DNA from: Rhodococcus sp. B50
GTDB lineage: Bacteria; Actinomycetota; Actinomycetes; Mycobacteriales; Mycobacteriaceae
Reading direction: 5' to 3'
Length of the DNA: 64,000 nucleotides
NCBI RefSeq assembly: GCF_013602415.1
Contig: NZ_WPAG02000002.1
Location: 434,001 to 498,000 of the forward strand
Shown: one piece after another, positions 53,439 to 61,797 of the stretch
Position numbering within the stretch: position 1 is the stretch's first letter
How the letters are laid out: every line of letters begins with the position of its first letter
Translations under genes and position numbers: made by a program
The notes under the pieces: generated by a model
Databases searched by the model: none
What the model saw: only the letters and a program-made list of their open reading frames with translations
What the model was told of the DNA's origin: nothing

Positions 53439-54110
53439 ATGAACATGAAGGACCTGACCCGGCAGGCCATCGCCGCTCGCTCCGAACGCGACCAGGCGCT
53501 TCGAGCGTTCACGCGCGACCCCAACGCCACCGACATCGAGAACGCCTACCTCGAGGAGAAGCACACGAAGGCGGTCGAGGAGCGTTACGCCCAGCGGCTC
53601 GCCGAACTCCGCGACGAAGCTGAGCGGATCACCGCGGAGTCCAAGACGAAGGCGGAACGTCACATGACGTTCGATACCACGGACTCGGCCGCGCTGATCC
53701 GCTCCGAGCAGGCATGGACGCACATCGTCCGGCCGGCCCTCGAGAAGGGGCGCACCCTCGACCAGGCCCTCGCAGGAGCCGACGAGGACGCCGTCTTCGG
53801 CGCCCACCGCTTCGCCGCGGCCTTCCTCGGCGACAGCGCTCCGGTCTCCCGGGCCGTCACCGCGCGCCTGTCCGAGCTCCGGCCCGAAGCGGCCGGGGAG
53901 ATCCGCGCCGGCGTCGACGCAGACGCACACCTCGACGCCTTCGAACGGACGCTCACCACCGCGAGCCGAGGAGATTCCCTCGAGGCTGCGATCGGAATGC
54001 AGTACGCCTTCGGAGCGGACGACCGCGACGAGTCCAGCGAGAGGGACGACACCCCGACGCAGGGGGAGTCGTTGGCTGCAGCTCTCGGCGCGAGGTACCA
54101 CGCCGTTTGA
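53439..54110 (+). CDS. Hypothetical helical protein, last gene of the rightward operon
   Basis: A 223-residue charged protein: an N-terminal coiled coil (residues about 1-75, ERYAQRLAELRDEAERITAE) and a second helical domain ending ESLAAALGARYHAV. It looks like a structural or scaffold-type protein but no family is recognised. The strong terminator follows 37 bp after the stop. Confidence 0.7.
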   Translation: MNMKDLTRQAIAARSERDQALRAFTRDPNATDIENAYLEEKHTKAVEERYAQRLAELRDEAERITAESKTKAERHMTFDTTDSAALIRSEQAWTHIVRPALEKGRTLDQALAGADEDAVFGAHRFAAAFLGDSAPVSRAVTARLSELRPEAAGEIRAGVDADAHLDAFERTLTTASRGDSLEAAIGMQYAFGADDRDESSERDDTPTQGESLAAALGARYHAV

Positions 54111-54146
54111 CCAGTCGTTGCCTTCAAGGCAACAACCCGAACAGAA

Positions 54147-54180
54147 GAGACCCCCTCCGAAGGGAAGCGGAGGGGGTCTC
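54147..54180 (+). terminator. Terminator of the rightward operon
   Basis: A perfect 13-bp stem GAGACCCCCTCCG with its complement, 8-nt loop, followed by GCTTTGC. It closes the transcription unit that begins at the xis-like gene. Confidence 0.85.
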
Positions 54181-54198
54181 GCTTTGCATCGGCAGCCT

Positions 54199-54242
54199 GT
54201 GACCATCGAGTGACCACATAGGCTTTCAGCTGCGGAAACGTC
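54199..54242. repeat. GTGACCA pair and repeat of the 48.9-kb element
   Basis: GTGACCA at 54199 and 54210 (11-bp spacing) and a 33-bp stretch (54210-54242) matching 48929-48961 at 26 positions. The copies bracket the tape measure operon. Confidence 0.5.
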
Positions 54243-54281
54243 GGTCAGATCGGACCATCAATCCGCAGGTGGGCGAGGGGC

Positions 54282-54572
54282 CTATGCGGAGTCTTCGGCG
54301 ACGAGGTCTGCAGCGAGCTGGGTGCCGATCTCGTCGAACTTGCCAGCCCTTGCGTTCTCGACGGCTTTAAGGATGAGACGAGCGAGCTTCTCGGCTTCAT
54401 CCATGGTGTATCCGAGCCGGACGTTGATCCGGCGGATGCTGTTCCCGTCCGGCAGGCCCGTCGGATGAACGACGATATTGACCTCTTCGGTCTCACCCTG
54501 TGCGTTCTTCCGCTCGGGAATTGCGTATACGTGAGGGGTGAATTCCCCGTGTGCTCCAACCTGAATATCCAT
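54282..54572 (-). CDS. Hypothetical accessory protein
   Basis: A 96-residue protein starting MDIQVGAHGEFTPHVYAIPE, beta-rich at first (TEEVNIVVHPTGL, RINVRLGYTMDEAEKLARLI) and helical later. ATG 54572 has TACGGT 7 nt upstream and no ribosome site, so it is probably a leaderless monocistronic gene. Confidence 0.65.
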   Translation of the reverse strand: MDIQVGAHGEFTPHVYAIPERKNAQGETEEVNIVVHPTGLPDGNSIRRINVRLGYTMDEAEKLARLILKAVENARAGKFDEIGTQLAADLVAEDSA

Positions 54573-54579
54573 GCGGGGC

Positions 54580-54585
54580 ACCGTA
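54580..54585 (-). promoter_or_regulatory. -10 box of a leaderless promoter
   Basis: TACGGT on the minus strand ends 7 nt before ATG 54572. Confidence 0.5.
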
Positions 54586-54612
54586 CACCGTGTCCGCGAG
54601 CTTCGCGCAGAG

Positions 54613-55203
54613 CTAGCGACCATCCCCTGCCGCACGTCGCTCAAATGCTGCAACGTTCAATTTAGGCGCCGGTGCGACCTCATCTGGCGGCTCGACGTCA
54701 TCCCGTACGGACGCGATAATGACGGGCTGAAAGAGGGCGGTGAGCCGGCCGAATTTGACGATCCCTAGGCAAAGCCCGCTAAGGAAGAGCCATTGTGCGA
54801 CGACGGCGTTGTGCCCCGCGGCTGGTGTCACAGTCGAATCAAGAGCTAGCGCTCCCAGGGCTAGAACGGCTGCGACTAAAGCACCGGTGTAGATGCTTCT
54901 CCATGAACGAGCCAAATCCCGTCCCCCATGCGCTTTCAAGGCGGTGGCTCGTGCACCTTTGGCTGACGCCAACTGGCCCACTGCAACGCCGCTCATCGCG
55001 CCTGTGAGTGAGACCACCACCGCGAACGCTGAATAAAGACCTCGTCGATCTGCTGGAGGTAGCCAGGCAAGGACGTCGAATCGGTTCGTCTTTGCAACGA
55101 GAGCGCCGTAGAGCCCAACGATCGCGACCGTAGCGACCAGGTCGACCCACCGATGGTCGATCCAAGCGTCGTAGATCTTTGCAAAGATCTTTGGTGTCGC
55201 CAC
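54613..55203 (-). CDS. Four-helix membrane protein of the accessory pair
   Basis: A 196-residue membrane protein with about four transmembrane helices (near residues 20-40, 55-78, 98-118 and 130-155) and a proline-rich cytoplasmic tail. GTG 55203 lies 22 nt after the upstream gene, with GGGAGGG before it. GC content is lower than the rest of the window. With its partner it forms a two-gene cargo module. Confidence 0.7.
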   Translation of the reverse strand: MATPKIFAKIYDAWIDHRWVDLVATVAIVGLYGALVAKTNRFDVLAWLPPADRRGLYSAFAVVVSLTGAMSGVAVGQLASAKGARATALKAHGGRDLARSWRSIYTGALVAAVLALGALALDSTVTPAAGHNAVVAQWLFLSGLCLGIVKFGRLTALFQPVIIASVRDDVEPPDEVAPAPKLNVAAFERRAAGDGR

Positions 55204-55225
55204 GTCCCAGGACCCTCCCGTGCTC

Positions 55226-56164
55226 TCAAGTTGCGGGGCGGTCGACAGCTGCCCTCAGCTCGCTCTCATGTTCCGCAACTACTTGAAGTATGGCCTTGAC
55301 CGCTGACTCATTCCGGATGGGTTGGCCCTCGTCGTCGAACGAACCAATCTTGCGCTTGGCGGTGATCCTCTGGCGTATGAAGTCTACGTTCTGCGTACTT
55401 GCGTTGTCTTCTGCGTCGTAGTACAGAAGCCGTGCTTTTGCCTTGCCCAGATCGTTCTCGTCAGCTGCCGCAGCCAGACTCTCCGCTTCTGCGCGAAGGA
55501 TCTGACGGGTTTCTGTGTTCTCCTTCGCTCTCGATGCTTGGAGGATAAGGGTGACTGTAATGGGGCCGAACTCTTCGTTCACCTTTCGGAGGATGCCCGA
55601 CAGTCGAGATCCCCGTGCCTCTAGCGCTTGGGCTTTGGTTGTGCTGATGCGAGTCTCGATTCGAGAGGCTTCAGGCGCTCGGGTGAGCTTTCGCCGAGCC
55701 TCGCTCGATAGCACCGCTTCGACTGCTAGGTGCACGTCCTGACCAAAGACTCCCAGAGCTTCGAGCCACTCGACTACGGCGCTGGCTGTAGGGGCGGAGG
55801 TTGAACCTTGAATAAGCCCGAGAATGTTCCCGAACTCTAAGAAGCTCACGATGGAGGTTTCGTAGAGCTGGTTGGTCTCATCGAGCTGGATGTCCTGGAC
55901 AGACTTCTCGTTGTCGTTGTAGATCCCCAACCACGCTTCGATGTCCCGTACCTTGAGGAGCTTGAGGTGGGCCCGCTCTTCATAGAACAAGATCTCGCCA
56001 ATGAGGATGCGGCCACCGACGTTGCTGGTGCGCTTTTCTAGAGGCTGCTTGGAGAGAAACGTCAGCACCTCGTACCAGTCCGCATCTTCCATCGGCACGT
56101 TCGCGGTAGGCGACTTGTATGCCATTACACGGAAGAAGCTGATGGTCCGCTCGCCAGTAGCCAC
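55226..56164 (-). CDS. Cytosolic protein of the accessory pair (DUF6731/DUF4747-like)
   Basis: A 312-residue soluble protein with low GC for this genome. The opening (ERTISFFRVMAYKS), a mid part (LYETSIVSFLEFGNILGLIQ) and a following helical region resemble in layout DUF6731/DUF4747-type proteins found in small accessory and defence modules; this is a weak, memory-based resemblance. GTG 56164 after GTAGGGGGC is chosen; upstream in-frame codons exist. Together with the four-helix membrane protein it looks like an effector-membrane pair. Confidence 0.6.
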   Translation of the reverse strand: MATGERTISFFRVMAYKSPTANVPMEDADWYEVLTFLSKQPLEKRTSNVGGRILIGEILFYEERAHLKLLKVRDIEAWLGIYNDNEKSVQDIQLDETNQLYETSIVSFLEFGNILGLIQGSTSAPTASAVVEWLEALGVFGQDVHLAVEAVLSSEARRKLTRAPEASRIETRISTTKAQALEARGSRLSGILRKVNEEFGPITVTLILQASRAKENTETRQILRAEAESLAAAADENDLGKAKARLLYYDAEDNASTQNVDFIRQRITAKRKIGSFDDEGQPIRNESAVKAILQVVAEHESELRAAVDRPAT

Positions 56165-56309
56165 TAAGCCCCCTACATTGAACAACTTGGATTCATTACC
56201 CCTAATGCGTGCGGATCGTACCGCAGGATGGTGGGGGTCATTAGCGGTAGAGGGTGGAGTCTGCGCCCCTTGGGTTTCCAATATGAGGCCGGATCCACAG
56301 AATGATCTG

Positions 56310-56702
56310 ATGACCTACCGACGCGCACTTAACCCGAACATGCTGACGATCCATGAGTTGGGCAAACTGATTGGGCGCGCTCCCGCCACGATCAGAAAGG
56401 ATCGTATGGCAACCCCCGGCCATCCGCTGTTCGGGAAGGCGATCAAGCGCGGTCCAGGCTCGAACAGCCCTCTGCTCTGGTGGCGTAGCGATGTGGAGGA
56501 ATACTTCGCGGCGATGGGCCAGCGCGTCGACTGGTCTGCGATCGATGGACCGTCGGTGGAGGAGGCCCAAAGCGTCCCGCCGAGCTCACCGGACGCAACC
56601 GCGGTGCTCATGACCGTGGTTGTCGACCTCGCTGAGGGGATCGCTGGTGTCCTCCTCGATGTCGCAGCGAAGGCTCGGGCGGGCGAGTATGGCCGAAGCT
56701 GA
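56310..56702 (+). CDS. AlpA/helix-turn-helix-like DNA-binding protein
   Basis: A 130-residue protein: an HTH_17-type segment (MLTIHELGKLIGRAPATIRK), PLFGKAIKRGPGSNSPLLWW and RSDVEEYFAAMG, the usual pattern of AlpA-like regulators, then a helical C-terminal part. The start is uncertain: ATG 56283 would add nine residues. It is divergent to the accessory pair and may control it. Confidence 0.65.
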   Translation: MTYRRALNPNMLTIHELGKLIGRAPATIRKDRMATPGHPLFGKAIKRGPGSNSPLLWWRSDVEEYFAAMGQRVDWSAIDGPSVEEAQSVPPSSPDATAVLMTVVVDLAEGIAGVLLDVAAKARAGEYGRS

Positions 56703-56797
56703 GTGGGCAGTTACAGAGCTGATCTCCGCAACTGTGGGCATGAGGGCCACGATTGCAGGTGACCCAGATTGCCGACGGCGACAACGTGGCAGGTGGG

Positions 56798-56827
56798 GAT
56801 CATTTTGTCGGCGCCGACAAAATGATC
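56798..56827. terminator. 30-bp perfect palindrome, bidirectional terminator
   Basis: Arms GATCATTTTGTC and complement around GGCGCC. It lies between the convergent genes ending at 56702 and 56826 and includes most of the stop codon of the latter. The T/A runs make it a good terminator in both directions. Confidence 0.75.
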
Positions 56828-57056
56828 ACGCCCTTCCTGAGCGCCACGCGATGGCGTCGGCGGGCAGGATCATCCAGCGGCACTTGCGCTTCCCGTTCGG
56901 CCCGTCCGGCTGGTAGGCGGGCAACTCCCCGCGCTGGCATGCCTTGAGGACGGTGTCGTACGACGGCGATGTGTGAGTGCCGGGACCCTTCCAGCCGAGC
57001 ATCCGGGCGGTGTCCTCGACGGACAGGGGGATCTCGCCGGGCGGGTTGGCATTCAT
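56826..57056 (-). CDS. Excisionase-like HTH protein near attR
   Basis: A 76-residue protein: LSVEDTARMLGWKGPGTHTS, DTVLKACQRGELPAYQPDG and KCRWMILPADAIAWRSG match the HTH_17/excisionase layout. ATG 57056 has AGGAG upstream. Lying close to attR it could be a second directionality factor or a regulator of right-end functions. Confidence 0.72.
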   Translation of the reverse strand: MNANPPGEIPLSVEDTARMLGWKGPGTHTSPSYDTVLKACQRGELPAYQPDGPNGKRKCRWMILPADAIAWRSGRA

Positions 57057-57301
57057 CGCGCTCCTATCTCGGTTGTGGCCTGCGCAACCCAGCGGGTTGC
57101 TCAGCTCCCTGGGGATACGCAACGCCGCGAGGTCATGGACACCCCTGTCCATGACCCTACTTCTGTGGCCACACGGTGGTCACAGACGATGTGTGTGACC
57201 ACGGCAACCGGCGGCGATAGGAGGCATTCGACGACCTGATCTACCTGCAAAAAGTATCGCTTCGCGTTAAGGCATATCAACCGGCGGTGAGGGTGGATTC
57301 T
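57057..57301. promoter_or_regulatory. Right-end control region next to attR
   Basis: No gene is seen in this 245-bp stretch. It has an 11-bp perfect inverted repeat (GGTCATGGACA, 4-bp loop, 57131-57156), TGGTCAC at 57177 and GTGACCA at 57195 in opposite orientation. It should hold the promoter of the HTH gene at 57056 and integrase/excision-factor sites. In the circular form it lies next to the int 3' end and supplies its alternative C-terminus. Confidence 0.55.
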
Positions 57302-57346
57302 GACTCATAATCCGCTGGTCGCGGGTTCGAGCCCCGCCCGCCCCAC
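57302..57346. other. attR
   Basis: The 45-bp copy of the tRNA 3' half, with C57322 and G57336 where attL has T and A. Only 43 of 45 bases match attL, but both versions keep the T-stem base pair. It has no 5' half and cannot be a tRNA. Confidence 0.9.
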
Positions 57347-57404
57347 ATCCTCCGCTCGTGGCCACGAGATGTCCCTCTGTACCGAAACGGTAGCGTTCGA
57401 TCCC

Positions 57405-57848
57405 ATGAGCACCCTTCGAGAAGTCGGTGACCGCGAGGCATGGCGTTGCTGGTTGTGCGACGAGCCTGTGGACCCCGATATGTCGGTCAACGACCCACGC
57501 GGTCCCAGCATCGACAGCATCAACACCGCGAAGAAGGGTGGCAAGGGGAAGGGTGGGGTCGAGCGACTCGCGCACCGGGCCTGCAACACCAAGAAGGGTG
57601 CCGTCAAACCCGTCGTGCCGTGGCCCGACCGGTTGTTCGTCGTCGACCCGGCGCCGATCATCGGTGTCGTCGAGCAGCTCACGCGCAAGGGTGGTCGCGT
57701 CGCCGTCGCCCGGTGCCCCGACAAGGCGGACGCGGAGGACGCCTCCGAATGGCTGCTCGATCGCTTGTCGCGCCTCGAGCCGGGAGTGCGGTTCGACACC
57801 CGGATCGAGTCGGCCGGCGGCGGGTACCTGGTGGTGCTGACGGCCTAG
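57405..57848 (+). CDS. HNH-type zinc-finger/nuclease-like protein
   Basis: A 147-residue protein: WRCWLCDEPVDPD (CxxC), GPSIDSINTAK and LAHRACNTKKG together form an HNH-like site with a second Cys; the C-terminal half (LTRKGGRVAVARCPDKADAE ... GGYLVVLTA) is unrelated. ATG 57405 has TAGCGT 8 nt upstream. It is a chromosomal gene directly beyond attR. Confidence 0.75.
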   Translation: MSTLREVGDREAWRCWLCDEPVDPDMSVNDPRGPSIDSINTAKKGGKGKGGVERLAHRACNTKKGAVKPVVPWPDRLFVVDPAPIIGVVEQLTRKGGRVAVARCPDKADAEDASEWLLDRLSRLEPGVRFDTRIESAGGGYLVVLTA

Positions 57849-58327
57849 CCAGGAATCAGCACCAGTGTGGAGCGATCCGGTGACTCGGCGGAGACCTCGA
57901 CCTCTGTGAGCACCGTTCCGTCGGATCTCAGCAGTGTGTAGCGGCCCGGCATGAGACCGGTGAACAGGAACCAGCCGTCGCTCGTGGTAACGAGGCTGCG
58001 ATCGATGTTCTGATCGCACACGTCCAGGCCGATCAGCCGAACCGTGGTGGACGGATGAAAGACACCTCCGATCCGGCCGTGCGCCACCGCTCCGATCGCA
58101 TCCGGTGGGTCCGGTCGGTCGCCGGCCTCGTCCGGGCGCCGGATGGGCGCGCCGTCCGGCGGTGCGCACACCGGGGCCGAGAAGTGCGACGACCGGGCAT
58201 GCGCGACCGTCGGGTCGGCCCCATCCGCAGGGACAGGCCGGTAATTCGTCGCCGCGATAAGCACCCCTGCCCCCACTGCGGCGAACAGCATCCATCGGGC
58301 TCTTCGGATCGTTCCCCTGTGCAGCAA
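57845..58327 (-). CDS. Membrane-anchored carboxypeptidase-regulatory/SpaA-like protein
   Basis: A 160-residue protein with an N-terminal membrane segment ([16 protein letters not shown]) after basic residues, a proline-rich linker, and a C-terminal beta-sandwich ([36 protein letters not shown]) like prealbumin/CNA-B modules. TTG 58327 is chosen for GGAGAGGAGG 8 nt upstream; ATG 58291 is the alternative. -10-like TAAGTT at 58358-58353. It overlaps the HNH gene by 4 bp, tail to tail. Confidence 0.65.
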   Translation of the reverse strand: MLHRGTIRRARWMLFAAVGAGVLIAATNYRPVPADGADPTVAHARSSHFSAPVCAPPDGAPIRRPDEAGDRPDPPDAIGAVAHGRIGGVFHPSTTVRLIGLDVCDQNIDRSLVTTSDGWFLFTGLMPGRYTLLRSDGTVLTEVEVSAESPDRSTLVLIPG

Positions 58328-58726
58328 CGGATCCACCTCCTCTCCGTAAGAGAACTTAGGAAAGTTGTTCTCGCCGAGGGTTATTCGGAACCGACGCTTC
58401 GATGGATCGTGACGATACCCGGCGCGGACGGGAAGGGCTATCGTCCGTGGAGGCGACGCACAGCAGCGGAATATAACGTTCGGACCGTCGAACCGTCGAA
58501 ATCCTCTGTTGGCACAACGATTCGGACTAGTTTCGGGCGAGGGTGGTGCGCGGAAGAGGTACATTCGGCGTCCCGCACGGCAGATGTAGTTGCGCTGTTG
58601 TGTTCGGGCGACTCGGCGAGGAACGTCGGTACCGGAAATAATCGCCCCGGGAAGCGGTGTTGCGGGTTTCGTCGGCGTACTCACCGGCACCGAGTTGCTC
58701 GGAGCGGACTGCGGAACGAGGGGCAC
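58328..58726. other. Intergenic region upstream of nhaA
   Basis: A 399-bp stretch without a gene I can support. An open frame continues upstream of nhaA on the plus strand but has no ribosome site and no family similarity. It contains the minus-strand -10-like TAAGTT (58358-58353) for the anchored protein and must hold the nhaA promoter, which I cannot pinpoint. Base composition is lower in GC around 58350-58520. Confidence 0.5.
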
Positions 58727-60580
58727 ATGACGGTCGACGAGAAACCGACGACGCTCCGCCGGATGAACGGCCTCCTCGCAGGGATCCGTGACGGCACCGA
58801 CGACGACACCCTCGCGGCAGGCGTCGTACTCGCCGCGACCGTGGTCGCTCTGGTCTGGGCCAACCTGGGCGACTCGTACGAGTCGTTCTGGCACACGCCG
58901 CTCAGCATCAGCATCGGCGACTACGGCATCGACCTCGACCTCAAACACTGGGTCAACGACGCGGTCATGACGCTGTTCTTCTTCGTCGTCGGTCTCGAGG
59001 TCAAACGTGAGCTGACCATAGGGGAACTCACCGATCGGACACGCGCAGCGGTGCCCCTGGTGGCGGCGATCGCGGGTCTGGCAGTGCCGGCGGCGTTGTT
59101 CCTGCTGCTCAACCCGAGCGGAGAGGCCGCCGGAGCGTGGGGTGTGGTGGTCTCCACTGACACCGCATTCGTGCTCGGTGCGCTCGCGTTGGTCGGACCG
59201 CGGTGCCCGGCCCGTTTGCGCGTGTTCATCCTCACCCTGGCCGTGGCCGACGACATCGGTGCCCTCGCCATCATCGCCTTCGTCTACACCGACGATCTGC
59301 AGCCGGTCTTCCTCATACCTGCGGCGATCGGGCTGCTGTTGATCCTGCAGTTCCGTCGGCTCGAGGTGTGGCGCGGCGTCGTCTACTTCGTCGTCGCGGC
59401 GGGCACGTGGGTGGCGTTCTACGAGTCCGGTGTGCATCCGACCCTCGCGGGTGTGCTGATCGCGTTGATCCTTCCCGTCTATCCACCGAGGCGCGGCGAG
59501 GTGGAACGCGCCGGTGAGCTCACGCGAGCGTTCCGGCAGTCACCCAACTCCGACTACGCGCGCGCCGCGCAACTCGGGGTGCTCCGCGCGGTGTCCGTCA
59601 ACGAGCGTCTGTTGCGGCTCTACCAGCCGTACACGGCGTTCCTCGTGGTGCCGATCTTCGCTCTCGCCAATGCCGGTGTGGTGATCTCCGCCGAGACCGT
59701 CGGCGTTGCGATCCGGTCGCCGATAACGTGGGGCGTCGTCCTCGGTCTGGTGGTCGGCAAGTTGGTGGGCATCACCGCGGCCACTGCCGTCTTCGCGCGC
59801 CTGCGCCCCGGCAGCCTCCCACCGGGACTCACCCTCTCGCGCGTCGGTGGGGGCGCCGCGCTCGCCGGGATCGGGTTCACGATCTCGCTGTTCATCGTGG
59901 ACCTGGTGATCGAGTCTCCCGAGGCGGCCAACGATGCCCGGATCGGTGTGCTCCTTGCGGCGATTCTCGCCACGGCACTGGGCTGGGCGCTGTTCCGGCT
60001 GTCCGATCGCCTGCATCCGCCGCAGGGTCCGGCAGGACTTTTGCTGCTGCGTCCGGTGGACCCGGACCGCGACCACGTGCGGGGGCCGCACGACGCCCCG
60101 CTCACGCTCGTCGAGTACGGAGACTTCGAGTGCCCGTTCTGCAGCAAGGCCACCGGCAGCATCCGCGACGTGCACAAGCACTTCGGCGACGACCTGCGGT
60201 ACGTCTTCCGGCATCTGCCTCTCGACGAGCCGCATCCGCACGCGCGTTTCGCCGCCGAAGCGGCCGAGGCCGCCGCGGCGCAGGGGCGGTTCTGGGACAT
60301 GCACGACCATCTGTTCGCCAACAGCGACGCCCTGTCCCGCGACGAGATCTACGAACACGCACAGCAGTTGGGTCTCGATATCGACCGGTTCGACGAGGAC
60401 CTGCGCCTGGGGCGGCACCGGCACCGTGTCGAGGACGATGACCTCGACGCCGAGACCAGTGAGGTGTTCGGAACGCCGACCTTCTATCTCGGCGTCACCG
60501 GCTCGGATCTCACCCGGCACATCGGTCCCTTCGACGCGGCGACGCTGATCCGGCGGCTCGAAGAGGTGCGCGAGGGGTAG
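58727..60580 (+). CDS. nhaA: Na+/H+ antiporter NhaA fused to a DsbA-like domain
   Basis: A 617-residue fusion. Residues about 1-425 are NhaA with about 12 transmembrane helices, including [18 protein letters not shown] and the ion-binding Asp pair in [11 protein letters not shown]. Residues about 445-615 are a thioredoxin-fold DsbA-like domain ([17 protein letters not shown], active site [13 protein letters not shown] with the cis-Pro). NhaA-thioredoxin fusions are known in actinobacteria. Which side of the membrane the redox domain faces decides whether it folds exported proteins or senses redox for the antiporter. Confidence 0.9.
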   Translation: MTVDEKPTTLRRMNGLLAGIRDGTDDDTLAAGVVLAATVVALVWANLGDSYESFWHTPLSISIGDYGIDLDLKHWVNDAVMTLFFFVVGLEVKRELTIGELTDRTRAAVPLVAAIAGLAVPAALFLLLNPSGEAAGAWGVVVSTDTAFVLGALALVGPRCPARLRVFILTLAVADDIGALAIIAFVYTDDLQPVFLIPAAIGLLLILQFRRLEVWRGVVYFVVAAGTWVAFYESGVHPTLAGVLIALILPVYPPRRGEVERAGELTRAFRQSPNSDYARAAQLGVLRAVSVNERLLRLYQPYTAFLVVPIFALANAGVVISAETVGVAIRSPITWGVVLGLVVGKLVGITAATAVFARLRPGSLPPGLTLSRVGGGAALAGIGFTISLFIVDLVIESPEAANDARIGVLLAAILATALGWALFRLSDRLHPPQGPAGLLLLRPVDPDRDHVRGPHDAPLTLVEYGDFECPFCSKATGSIRDVHKHFGDDLRYVFRHLPLDEPHPHARFAAEAAEAAAAQGRFWDMHDHLFANSDALSRDEIYEHAQQLGLDIDRFDEDLRLGRHRHRVEDDDLDAETSEVFGTPTFYLGVTGSDLTRHIGPFDAATLIRRLEEVREG

Positions 60581-60654
60581 GGACGACACGATTCGGGTGG
60601 ATCGGACCCCGGAAGCGGGGGTCGATCCACTGAAATCGGGGCGGACGGGCGGAT

Positions 60655-60942
60655 CTACGAGGAGCCGAGCGGCTTGTCCCGGTTACCTCCCGAACCGGTA
60701 GCGAACGTCTCGACGATGTTGTGGCCGAGGCAATCCGGCCGCAACGGCGTGTACCGGCACTCCATGTGGAACCACCAGTGCTCCCACTCCGCACGCTCTT
60801 CCGGTGTCAGTTCCGGGGGTGCCTCGTCGGTGTCCGCAACGGGGGAGACGCCGGGCCGGAGGTAGATGTCGGCGCTTGCCGTCGCCGGCACTGCGAGCGC
60901 GATTGCGGCACAACCGAGCACGCCCGCGGCGAATCGCTTCAT
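60655..60942 (-). CDS. Small secreted protein
   Basis: A 95-residue protein with a clear signal peptide (MKRFAAGVLGCAAIALAVPA, cleavage after TASA). The mature part is acidic with two cysteines (ECRYTPLRPDCLGHN) that may form a disulfide. GAGG precedes the ATG. It is the next gene after TetR on the same strand. Function unknown. Confidence 0.7.
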   Translation of the reverse strand: MKRFAAGVLGCAAIALAVPATASADIYLRPGVSPVADTDEAPPELTPEERAEWEHWWFHMECRYTPLRPDCLGHNIVETFATGSGGNRDKPLGSS

Positions 60943-60979
60943 GAAAACCTCGAATCTCTCGTACGAACCTTCGGGGAAA

Positions 60980-61726
60980 TCATTCCCCGGTGGGTCGCAC
61001 CCCGCCATTCGAGACGAGTGGTTCGAGCCCGTCGAGGACGCGCCGCAGTCCGAACTCCCACGCGTGATCCGGGCTGTAGGCGGCGTTCATCTCCGCTCCG
61101 GCTGCCGCGCCCACCCGTTGCGCGAGCGGGTGTTCGTCGCCGAGATAGTGCGCCAATCGCTCGTTCCACCTGGCCCAGGTTTCGCTCATGTCGGGGGCGT
61201 GCGGATCGGGACGTCGCGCTCGCGCCGCACCGCGCACGAAGTCCGCGACGAACGTCAGTGCAGCATCGCGATCGATGTCGCCGAGGGATGTCCCGTCGAA
61301 GGCGTGGAGTTCGTAGTCGTACTTCGCGATCGTGCCGGGGCCGAGGGCCGTGCGCTGATCCTCGACGTCCAGCAGCCACCAGTGCGCGGCGTAATGCTCG
61401 AGTTCGGCTTCGGCGACGTGCCGTACCCGATCCCGCCACGACGGGGATTCGTAGCGCGCCCGGGGTTGCCGGGCGTGTACCCGGTCCACCATGAGGACGA
61501 GAAGGTCGTCGCGCGATCCGACATGGGTGTAGAGGGCCATCGCGGAAATCCCCAGGTCGGTTGCGAGGCGGCGGATCGTCACGGCCTCGAGGCCTTCCGC
61601 GTCGGCGACGGTGATGGCTGCGTCCACGGCGGATGCAGTGGTGACCTTGGCTTTCGGGCCGCGTGAACCGCCGGTGGGCGCGTCGGGATGGTCGCGCCAC
61701 AGCAGGTCGATCAGATCGCGCGCCAT
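60980..61726 (-). CDS. TetR-family regulator with TetR-type C-terminal domain
   Basis: A 248-residue protein: HTH GLEAVTIRRLATDLGISAMALYTHVGSR-type region near residue 45-75 and a C-terminal domain like that of the tetracycline repressor. GGGAGG precedes the ATG. It is divergent to a VOC protein gene; the 71-bp gap has an imperfect palindrome (TATACG-T-CGTACA, 61762-61774), a possible operator. It may control the VOC gene. Confidence 0.85.
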   Translation of the reverse strand: MARDLIDLLWRDHPDAPTGGSRGPKAKVTTASAVDAAITVADAEGLEAVTIRRLATDLGISAMALYTHVGSRDDLLVLMVDRVHARQPRARYESPSWRDRVRHVAEAELEHYAAHWWLLDVEDQRTALGPGTIAKYDYELHAFDGTSLGDIDRDAALTFVADFVRGAARARRPDPHAPDMSETWARWNERLAHYLGDEHPLAQRVGAAAGAEMNAAYSPDHAWEFGLRRVLDGLEPLVSNGGVRPTGE

Positions 61727-61797
61727 AAGTGCCTCCCGGAATCTCGTCCTCGGGAGTACTCTATACGTCGTACAAGGTTTCTGTCGCGGGAGGTCTT

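Larger units (their letters stand above)
43478..57346. mobile_element. Integrated 13.9-kb phage-satellite-like element
   Basis: Bounded by a 45-bp direct repeat of the tRNA 3' half (attL 43478-43522, attR 57302-57346). Contents in order: integrase and repressor (leftward); xis-like gene, small early genes, replication gene with iterons, WhiB, hairpin array, tape measure protein, small proteins (rightward, ending in a terminator at 54147); then a leftward lower-GC accessory set and two helix-turn-helix genes. I find no terminase, portal, capsid, other tail or lysis genes. The int-repressor//xis-rep-ori layout with accessory genes at the far end is that of PICI-type satellites; a deleted prophage is the alternative. 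Confidence 0.85.

Noticed and set aside
56691..56916. Small plus-strand open frames between the right-end HTH genes (one starting MAEAEWAVTELISATVG, another containing QIADGDNVAGGDHFVG)
   Set aside because: They run through the 30-bp palindromic terminator and into the antisense of the 56826-57056 gene; the second fragment looks protein-like but has no complete frame. Could be remnants.
43478..57346. Integrative conjugative element
   Set aside because: No TraB/FtsK-like, relaxase or other transfer gene is visible, while a tail tape measure gene is present.
57267..57360. A second CAT tRNA at attR
   Set aside because: Only the 3' half from the anticodon loop on is present; the acceptor 5' strand and D arm are missing.
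58055..58726. N-terminal extension of NhaA over the upstream intergenic region
   Set aside because: The frame is open but lacks a ribosome site, overlaps the opposite-strand anchored protein, and the NhaA fold begins after ATG 58727.
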